In this document: piece after piece, positions 58,947 through 64,000 of the stretch
Layout of the letters: every line of letters begins with the position of its first letter
How positions within the stretch are numbered: position 1 is the first letter of the stretch
Assembly: GCF_030580855.1 (NCBI RefSeq)
Contig: NZ_JAUQOP010000030.1
Coordinates: forward strand, 1-64,000
Reading direction: 5' to 3'
Origin: Pseudomonas citrullilanati
GTDB lineage: Bacteria; Pseudomonadota; Gammaproteobacteria; Pseudomonadales; Pseudomonadaceae
DNA length: 64,000 nt
Position numbers and translations under genes: made by a program
Notes under the pieces: generated by a model
What the model saw: the letters and a program-made list of their open reading frames with translations, nothing else
Database searches by the model: none
Told to the model about the DNA's origin: nothing

Positions 58947-59504
58947 ATGGAACTACGGAAAAACGCGGCCTTGATCCTCATCGACCAGCAAAAAGGCATC
59001 CTCCATCCCAGGCTCGGGCCCCGCAACAACCCCGAGGCGGAGCTGCGCATGCTGGAACTGCTGGGGTTCTGGCGAACCTCGGCACGGCCGGTGGTGCATG
59101 TCCATCACTTGTCCCGTTCGCCGGAATCGGTGTTCTGGCCGGGGCAGTCGGGCGTGGAGGTCCAGCAGCGGTTCGAGCCCATGGCCGGGGAGTGGGTGAT
59201 CCACAAGGGTGTGCCGGACGCGTTCTGCCGCACTCACCTGGAGGCGGACCTGCGCCAGGCAGGTATCGAGCAACTGGTCATCGTGGGCGTGGCGACGAAC
59301 AATTCGGTGGAGTCCACGGCCCGCACGGCCGGCAACCTGGGTTTCGACACCTGGGTGGCCGAAGACGCCTGCTTTACCTTCGACAAACCCGACTATTTCG
59401 GCATTGCCCGGTCGGCTGGAGAGGTGCACGGCATGTCCCTGGGGAACTTGCAGGGCGAGTATGCGACGGTGGTCAGTGTGAAGCGGATTCTGGAGGCGGA
59501 TTGA
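58947..59504 (+). CDS. Isochorismatase-fold protein with Ser at the nucleophile position
   Basis: This 185-residue protein has the cysteine-hydrolase fold: ALILIDQQKG with the Asp, WVIHKGVPDAFCRT with the Lys, and IVGVATNNSVESTARTAGNLGFD. In the family, the last motif is G-x-x-T-x-x-C-V-x-x-T-A and Cys is the nucleophile; here it is Ser. The Asp and Lys of the triad are kept. It may have Ser-based or lost activity. ATG 58947 with AGGAAG upstream. Its neighbours do not reveal a pathway. Confidence 0.85.
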   Translation: MELRKNAALILIDQQKGILHPRLGPRNNPEAELRMLELLGFWRTSARPVVHVHHLSRSPESVFWPGQSGVEVQQRFEPMAGEWVIHKGVPDAFCRTHLEADLRQAGIEQLVIVGVATNNSVESTARTAGNLGFDTWVAEDACFTFDKPDYFGIARSAGEVHGMSLGNLQGEYATVVSVKRILEAD

Positions 59505-59528
59505 AGCGGGGGTGACTGGGCCGGCGCC

Positions 59529-59622
59529 TTCGCGAGCAGGCCCGCTCCCACGATGATTCAGGGTGGCGGCATGCAGGGTGTGCATGCCCGGGTGCCCTGT
59601 GGGAGCGAGCCTGCTCGCGAAG
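59529..59622. repeat. REP doublet, family B
   Basis: CGCGAGCAGGCCCGCTCCCAC and TGTGGGAGCGAGCCTGCTCG form an inverted pair between the isochorismatase-like and the SEC-C genes. Confidence 0.85.
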
Positions 59623-59659
59623 ACGATTCAGCCGGCGAAACAGCGTATCGACCGACCGA

Positions 59660-59863
59660 TCAAGCCCCGTGGCACTTCTTGAACTTCTTGCCATTGCCAC
59701 ACGGGCAAGGGTCGTTGCGACCGACGTCCTTCAGGGCGTTGCGCACAGGCTCCTGGTGGGCGTGGCCGCAGTTCGGGCCATGGACGTGGCCGTGGTCATG
59801 ATCGTGATGATGGTCGTGATCGTGGTTGCAATCAGGGCCGTGGACGTGGGGTTGCTGGGTCAT
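59660..59863 (-). CDS. His-rich SEC-C zinc-binding protein
   Basis: This 67-residue protein has a His/Asp-rich N-terminal half (DHDHHHDHDHGHVHG) and a C-terminal SEC-C metal-binding motif, NDPCPCGNGKKFKKCHG, the zinc knuckle also found at the end of SecA. The His tract suggests a metal reservoir or chaperone role. Free-standing SEC-C proteins of this form are common in pseudomonads; their role is not established. Confidence 0.85.
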   Translation of the reverse strand: MTQQPHVHGPDCNHDHDHHHDHDHGHVHGPNCGHAHQEPVRNALKDVGRNDPCPCGNGKKFKKCHGA

Positions 59864-59868
59864 AGGGG

Positions 59869-60354
59869 TTACTCCGCAATTAAATCGGCGGCGATTATCA
59901 CGCCATTGCGCTCCAGGTGCACGTAGTGGGCGATGAATAATCCGGTTTCCAGCTCACCTTCCAACCGATAGGGAATCTGCTCCCGGGGTTTCTGGAGCAG
60001 TTTCACCACCTCCCGCACCTGGGGCCACAGGTTGGTGCGGATCGGCACCTTGAAATAGGCACTGTGCCGGGGAGCTACGGTGAACCAGTGTTCATGTTCG
60101 CCTTCGGTCAGCAGCAGGTCGCCCAGGTGGATGCGGTAGGTCAGGCCGCGCACGGTCAGGTCGCTGTCGCCGGGGTTGTCGACGCGAAAGTGCAGGGTGA
60201 ACTTCTGCTCCAGCAGCCGGGCCCGCACCACCTCGACCTTGGCCAGGTGCACCTGGGGCTCGGGCGCCTCTTCACCTTGCCAGGACGCACAGCCGCCAAG
60301 CCCGATGAACAGCAGCAGGCAAGTGATGCGGAGCAGGTGCGTTGTCTGGGTCAT
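59869..60354 (-). CDS. LEA type 2 family lipoprotein
   Basis: This 161-residue lipoprotein has signal peptide LLRITCLLLFIGLGGC (lipobox Cys about 22) and a single LEA2/WHy immunoglobulin-like domain: VHLAKVEVVRARLLEQKFTLHFRVDNPGDSDLTVRGLTYRIHL. WHy domains bind and stabilise proteins under stress in other organisms. It is upstream on the minus strand of the SEC-C gene by five bases, so the two are cotranscribed. Confidence 0.85.
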   Translation of the reverse strand: MTQTTHLLRITCLLLFIGLGGCASWQGEEAPEPQVHLAKVEVVRARLLEQKFTLHFRVDNPGDSDLTVRGLTYRIHLGDLLLTEGEHEHWFTVAPRHSAYFKVPIRTNLWPQVREVVKLLQKPREQIPYRLEGELETGLFIAHYVHLERNGVIIAADLIAE

Positions 60355-60422
60355 GTCCGCGCCTCTGGTTTACCCCAGTCTAGCCCGCTGGCGAAAGGCG
60401 TGAGTGTCGGACGTGTCCGAAA

Positions 60423-60905
60423 TCAACGGCCGAAGTAGCCCGCGCAGCACTTCTTGAACTTGTGCCCGCTGCCGCACGGGCAGCTGTCGTTGCGCCCGGC
60501 CTTGACCGGCACGGTCGGATCGATGAAGTACCAGCGCCCGTCGTTCTGCACGAACGAGGACTGTTCCCGGTGGCTGTGTTCGCCCTGGCCATCGTGCCAG
60601 CGCGCCGTGAACGTGACAAAGGCGTGTTCCGGCTGGCCGCCGAACACTTCGCTGCTTTCCACCTCCAGCCCCAGCCAGGTGCTGTTGGCGCTCCAGTCGC
60701 GGATGGCCTGGCGGTCGAGGCCGTCCTGCTGGGCGGGCAGGGTCGTGCTGACGAGATAATCCACTAGTCCCAGTACGTAGGCGCTGTAGCGCGAGCGCAT
60801 CAGGGCTTGCGCACAAGGCGCCGGGTGGCCGTCGTGGTAATGGCCGCAGCAGGCGTCCAGCGAATTGCCGCTGCCGCACGGGCAAATGGGGGTGTGTGGG
60901 CTCAT
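60423..60905 (-). CDS. YchJ-family protein with two SEC-C motifs
   Basis: This 160-residue protein has a SEC-C motif at each end (CPCGSGNSLDACCG near residue 9 and DSCPCGSGHKFKKCCAG near 142) around the UPF0225/YchJ middle domain (ALMRSRYSAYVLGLVDYLVSTTL, FVTFTARWHDGQGEHSHREQSSF, GRWYFIDP). It matches E. coli YchJ in architecture. The function is unknown; zinc binding is expected. ATG 60905 is the domain start. Confidence 0.9.
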   Translation of the reverse strand: MSPHTPICPCGSGNSLDACCGHYHDGHPAPCAQALMRSRYSAYVLGLVDYLVSTTLPAQQDGLDRQAIRDWSANSTWLGLEVESSEVFGGQPEHAFVTFTARWHDGQGEHSHREQSSFVQNDGRWYFIDPTVPVKAGRNDSCPCGSGHKFKKCCAGYFGR

Positions 60906-60913
60906 GGTCTCGG

Positions 60914-61411
60914 CTACCACCAGTATTTTCCAAAGTTTTCCGGGTTGGCCCAAAAGCGTGAGTTGAGCCAGTCGGGGACCTGCTTGTATTCAAGCAGATC
61001 GTAGGTGAACAAGGTCAGCACCTGTTCCTCGCGCTGGAATCGCTCGTTGGCTTGCAGGGCCAGGGAATAAAAATCTGTCTCTTGCCAGCCGCAGGCGTCC
61101 AGGTCCGCCAGTACGGCGATGCGGCTGGCGTTCAGGTTGCGGATGCCACCCAACAGGTTCAGACCGTCGCGCTTGGGCAAATGCTCCAGGCAATCGAGCG
61201 CCAGGGCCAGGTCGAAACGCCGCGCCGCTACGTCCGCCGGCAACGGCCCGGGGCCGGCGTGCACCACTTCGGCGGCCGGGTGTGCCTGTTGGAACGCCTC
61301 GAGCGCGGGAAAGCCGCTGGCACCGAGCAACAGCAGTCTTTGCGGGGCATAGCGCTCAAGCACGGCCGCCAAGGCTTGCTGGGGCGTGCGTGAAGAAATG
61401 GCAACGGTCAT
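60914..61411 (-). CDS. DUF6231 family protein, methyltransferase-like
   Basis: This 165-residue protein has a Rossmann-like start (RLLLLGASGFPALEAF) and RFDLALALDCLEHLPKRDGLNLLGGIRNLNASRIAVLADL, which resembles SAM-dependent methyltransferase motifs I and IV but is short for a full enzyme. The C-terminal part (YDLLEYKQVPDWLNSRFWANPENFGKYWW) is conserved in Pseudomonas DUF6231 proteins. It overlaps no neighbour and lies nine bases upstream of YchJ on the same strand. Activity is unproven. Confidence 0.75.
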   Translation of the reverse strand: MTVAISSRTPQQALAAVLERYAPQRLLLLGASGFPALEAFQQAHPAAEVVHAGPGPLPADVAARRFDLALALDCLEHLPKRDGLNLLGGIRNLNASRIAVLADLDACGWQETDFYSLALQANERFQREEQVLTLFTYDLLEYKQVPDWLNSRFWANPENFGKYWW

Positions 61412-61603
61412 CGAAGTTCCTCTGTCAGAGCCGCCACGATAGCCTGCCCGGACAGCGTGGCCTAGAGCGGTTTGCGCTTAACCGTGTCGAACGGTCGCAA
61501 ACACTGGGCAAAAGCCGCGATCGCGTGAAGCTGGCGCAGATCCGAACTCGGGTCTTTACTCCCCTGAATCGGCGCCCAGCCGATCCCTCAAGGAGAACAC
61601 CCG

Positions 61604-62299
61604 ATGAGCATAGTTCGGACAGCGTTACCCCTGGTTCTGCTAACCAGTGTGTTGACTGGTTGCGCAGGTTTGCAGAAGACCGACTGGCCGATCTGTGCGG
61701 CCACCGGTGGTGTCGTCGGCGCCGGGTTGGGCGCCATCGAAAGCAGTTCCTGGATCGGTCCTGGCGCGTTGGTCGCCGGTACCGTGGCAGGGGCCTGGTG
61801 CTGGGCCCATGGCGACGGCGACGAAGACGGTGATGGCGTGCCGGACAGCCGCGACAAGTGCCCGGGGACGCCGAAGGGCGTGCAGGTCGATGCCGATGGC
61901 TGCCCGCCACCGGCGCCAGCGCCAGTGGTCGAGACCCCCGTGGTGGTCAAGGAAGAAACCATCGTGATCCGCGACGTGCACTTCGAATTCAACAAGGCCA
62001 CGCTGACCCCGACCGACAAAGAGGTCCTGGGCACCGTCGCGACCCGGTTGAAGCAGGAAACGTCCACCGCGCAACTGCGGGTCACCGGCCATACCGACAG
62101 CGTTGGCAGCGATGCGTATAACCAGCGGTTGTCGGAAAAACGCGCCAATTCGGTGGTGCAATACCTGGTCGAGCAGGGCGTGCCGCGCGCCAGTTTCGTC
62201 TCGGTGTCCGGCGCCGGGGAGAGCCAGCCGGTGGCCGATAACAAAACCGCCGACGGACGTGCCCTGAACCGCCGCACCGAAATTCGGATAAACCGCTGA
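61604..62299 (+). CDS. OmpA-family protein with TSP3 segment (copy 1)
   Basis: This 231-residue envelope protein has a lipoprotein signal (LVLLTSVLTGC, Cys about 20), a glycine-zipper hydrophobic stretch (TGGVVGAGLGAIESSSW), one acidic TSP3-like calcium segment (DGDEDGDGVPDSRDKCPGTP) and a C-terminal OmpA domain (VRDVHFEFNKATLTP; GHTDSVGSDAYNQRLSEKRANSV) that binds peptidoglycan. AAGGAG at 61590-61595 supports the start. A close paralogue follows 90 bases later. Confidence 0.9.
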   Translation: MSIVRTALPLVLLTSVLTGCAGLQKTDWPICAATGGVVGAGLGAIESSSWIGPGALVAGTVAGAWCWAHGDGDEDGDGVPDSRDKCPGTPKGVQVDADGCPPPAPAPVVETPVVVKEETIVIRDVHFEFNKATLTPTDKEVLGTVATRLKQETSTAQLRVTGHTDSVGSDAYNQRLSEKRANSVVQYLVEQGVPRASFVSVSGAGESQPVADNKTADGRALNRRTEIRINR

Positions 62300-62306
62300 A
62301 GCCCTT

Positions 62307-62337
62307 GCCATCCGCGGCTTGTAGAGTTGCGGATGGC
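62307..62337 (+). terminator. Hairpin between the two OmpA-family genes
   Basis: GCCATCCGC (62307-62315) pairs perfectly with GCGGATGGC (62329-62337), followed by a short T-containing stretch. Probably a terminator for copy 1. Confidence 0.65.
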
Positions 62338-62389
62338 CGTCTTTACTCCTGTGTGACCGGTATGGGCCGGTGACACAGGAGCCTTCACC

Positions 62390-63115
62390 ATGAACGTTCT
62401 AATCAGGGCCGCCTTACCGGTACTGCTCGCGAGCAGTCTGTTGTCCGGTTGCGCCACCCACAGCGATGGCAGCGCCGCTCTCAATCAACGTACCTGGCCG
62501 ATCTGCAGCTTGATCGGCGGCTTGGCTGGCGGTGGCCTGGGCGCCATCGAAAGCAGTGGCTGGGCCGCCGGCGGCGCCGCGCTGGGCCTCTTGGGCGGTG
62601 GATTGATCTGTTACGCCCAGGATGGCGATGAAGACGACGATGGCGTGTTCGATCGCCGTGACCGTTGTCCCGATACGCCGGCCAACACCCCGGTCGAACA
62701 TCACGGCTGCCCGCTGCCGCAATACCCGGCCAGCGCCCCGGTGGCCGAACCCGAGGCACCGGCGACGGAAGTCGTCACCCTCAACGATGCCGGCAAGGTG
62801 TTGTTCGATTTCGACAAGTCCGACCTCACGCCCGCCGCCCGAGGTGAGCTTGACGGGCTGATGGGCAAGCTGGGCCATGCCAATGTCGCCAGTATCCGTG
62901 TGGTCGGCCACACCGACAGCGTCGGGACGGATGCCTATAACCAAGGGTTGTCCGAGCGGCGGGCCAGTAGTGTCGTGGAGTACCTGCTGACCCAAGGGCT
63001 GGCGCCGGACAAGCTCACCAGTGAAGGCAAGGGGGAAAGCGAGCCGGTGGCCGATAACGAGACCGAGCAAGGGCGGGCGCAGAACCGTCGGGTGGAACTG
63101 CACATCCAGCGCTGA
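62390..63115 (+). CDS. OmpA-family protein with TSP3 segment (copy 2)
   Basis: This 241-residue protein repeats the architecture of copy 1: lipoprotein signal (VLLASSLLSGC, Cys about 21), TWPICSLIGGLAGGGLGAIESSGW, TSP3 segment (DGDEDDDGVFDRRDRCPDTP), and an OmpA domain (GKVLFDFDKSDLTP; GHTDSVGTDAYNQGLSERRASSV). The two are tandem duplicates with considerable divergence. Peptidoglycan attachment is expected; the specific function is unknown. Confidence 0.9.
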   Translation: MNVLIRAALPVLLASSLLSGCATHSDGSAALNQRTWPICSLIGGLAGGGLGAIESSGWAAGGAALGLLGGGLICYAQDGDEDDDGVFDRRDRCPDTPANTPVEHHGCPLPQYPASAPVAEPEAPATEVVTLNDAGKVLFDFDKSDLTPAARGELDGLMGKLGHANVASIRVVGHTDSVGTDAYNQGLSERRASSVVEYLLTQGLAPDKLTSEGKGESEPVADNETEQGRAQNRRVELHIQR

Positions 63116-63271
63116 TCCGGTCCACTGACAGTCCGCCGATGGCCGCCGGCTCGCCATGACGGGAACCGGCGGCCGTCGGCCGGCGTTAAATTAAATTTGC
63201 CCCGGCCTCTGGCTTATCCCGCGCGCTAGCCGTTACTGTGCGCCCAAAGAATAATGTTGATCGGGGGGCGT

Positions 63272-63544
63272 ATGAAGGTGTTCTGGGGGCTGGGCCGCTT
63301 GTTGACCCTGCTGTTCTGGCTAGTGGTGCTGGTCAACCTGAGCATGCCGCTGGTCCATCCGCTGGCTCTGCTGGTCAATCTCGCCGGCGCTGTGCTGCTG
63401 GTGCTCCATGGGCTGGAACTGCTGCTGTTCAGGGCCAGTTTCCGCGGGCGACCGGCACCGGGCCGCGATCGCCTGCGCGTGCTGCTGTTCGGCATTTTCC
63501 ACCTGCAAACCCTTCCGGTCGCGCCAGAGGCTTCCCATGCGTAA
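63272..63544 (+). CDS. DUF1145 family membrane protein
   Basis: This 90-residue inner-membrane protein has two or three hydrophobic segments (LLTLLFWLVVLVNLSM, PLALLVNLAGAVLLVLHGLELLLF) and a basic loop (RGRPAPGRDRLR), as in DUF1145 proteins. GGGGGG upstream is a poor but usable ribosome-binding site; ATG 63272 begins at MKVFWGLG. It overlaps the next gene by eight bases. The function is unknown. Confidence 0.8.
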   Translation: MKVFWGLGRLLTLLFWLVVLVNLSMPLVHPLALLVNLAGAVLLVLHGLELLLFRASFRGRPAPGRDRLRVLLFGIFHLQTLPVAPEASHA

Positions 63545-64000
63545 ATTGTGCCTGCTCTTCGCCCTCGTCTGCCCATGGGCCTCGGCCCAGGTACTGGAGG
63601 TGGAAAGCCATTCGCTGATGCGCCTGCCCAATACCACCAGCACCCTGACCCTGGAGCGGTTGGTCGTGGCCGATTACGGCACGCTGCTGGTGCCGTCCAA
63701 TGTCACCGAATTGTCCGTTGGCCAACTGCACCTGGGGCGTGAAGCCCGGATCGCCATCGTGCCGGCGCAACAGGCGTTGGACCTGAAGGTGGCTCAGGCA
63801 GAATTGGCCGAGGGCAGCCAGATCACGTCGCGCGGCGCCCCGGGCACCTACACGAAGGCGGCACGGCCGGGACGTGATCTCAATCTGCGTTTCAATGCCT
63901 TGACTGCGCCTGTGCTGTCCGTGGATGCGCGCGGCGGTGCCGGCGCGCCGGGTTATGTCGGCCTGGACGGCGCCAACGGCCAGGCGCCGGGTTGCACGTG
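63537..64000 (+). CDS. Exported protein, partial (cut by window end)
   Basis: Only the first about 154 residues are in the window. It starts with a signal peptide (MRKLCLLFALVCPWASA) and continues with beta-rich sequence (LNTSS-like turns, LTLERLVVADYGTLLVPSNVTELSVGQLHLG). Toward the window edge it turns Gly-rich with collagen-like spacing (GGAGAPGYVGLDGANGQ). It overlaps the DUF1145 gene, so the two are cotranscribed. The full domain content cannot be judged. Confidence 0.65.
   Translation, partial: MRKLCLLFALVCPWASAQVLEVESHSLMRLPNTTSTLTLERLVVADYGTLLVPSNVTELSVGQLHLGREARIAIVPAQQALDLKVAQAELAEGSQITSRGAPGTYTKAARPGRDLNLRFNALTAPVLSVDARGGAGAPGYVGLDGANGQAPGCT

Overview
This window comes from a GC-rich gamma-proteobacterium of the Pseudomonas fluorescens species complex. 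The evidence is the gene order (cinA-recA-recX, erdR-dgkA, finR-fpr, acvB-mprF, aotJQM-aotP), the typical Pseudomonas families present (DUF6124, PA3611-like, QuiP-like, DUF6231), and two abundant families of Pseudomonas REP/REPIN palindromes. No gene was checked against a database; identifications rest on motifs, length and neighbourhood.

Region 1 (1 to about 16.8 kb) is an R-type (contractile) tailocin locus ending just upstream of cinA-recA, a site where fluorescent pseudomonads are known to carry such loci. It has a LexA-like S24 repressor (PrtR type), a strong promoter embedded in ATGCAT palindromes, a leader with a small ORF and hairpins, a Com-like zinc-finger gene overlapping an exported jelly-roll protein, and then holin, collar/terminator candidate, baseplate V-W-J-I, tail fibre plus chaperone, sheath, tube, gpE with a programmed -1 frameshift extension, tape measure, U, X, D, GH19 lysin and Rz with embedded Rz1. 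There is no capsid, terminase, integrase or replication gene, so this is a bacteriocin rather than a prophage. RecA, encoded next door with an SOS box, is the expected trigger for repressor cleavage.

Region 2 (16.8 to 31.6 kb) is housekeeping: pncC/cinA, recA, recX, a LOG-family protein, a small RHH-like protein, a PA3611-like exported protein, a DTW tRNA-modifying enzyme, erdR, dgkA, divergent finR/fpr, trmO, a DUF1456 protein, an S4 pseudouridine-synthase homologue with an altered active-site motif, a GNAT enzyme, rimO and kup.

Region 3 (31.6 to 45.3 kb) has the lipid-aminoacylation pair acvB-mprF, two nearly identical initiator tRNA-Met genes, SOS-boxed dinB, a lipoprotein gene behind proS, an AmpG-type permease, an alkyltransferase-like protein, a DUF481 outer-membrane protein, a cold-shock protein and dcd.

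Region 4 (45.3 to 56.1 kb) holds the four ligase-associated DNA-damage genes (pdeM-helicase and ligase-exonuclease), split into two pairs by the arginine/ornithine transport operon aotJQM-desuccinylase-like-aotP. REPINs flank that operon on both sides. Region 5 (56.3 to 64 kb) has a QuiP-like acylase, an isochorismatase-fold protein with Ser in place of the catalytic Cys, two SEC-C zinc proteins, an LEA2-type lipoprotein, a DUF6231 protein, two tandem OmpA/TSP3 proteins, a DUF1145 protein and the start of an exported protein cut by the window end.

The observations most worth following are: the com/jelly-roll overlap, which mimics the Mu com-mom arrangement inside a tailocin; the paired long-stem inverted repeats at 510-759; the ATGCAT operator system; the gpE frameshift; the two enzyme homologues with altered catalytic positions; and the aotJ-aotQ attenuator-like hairpin.
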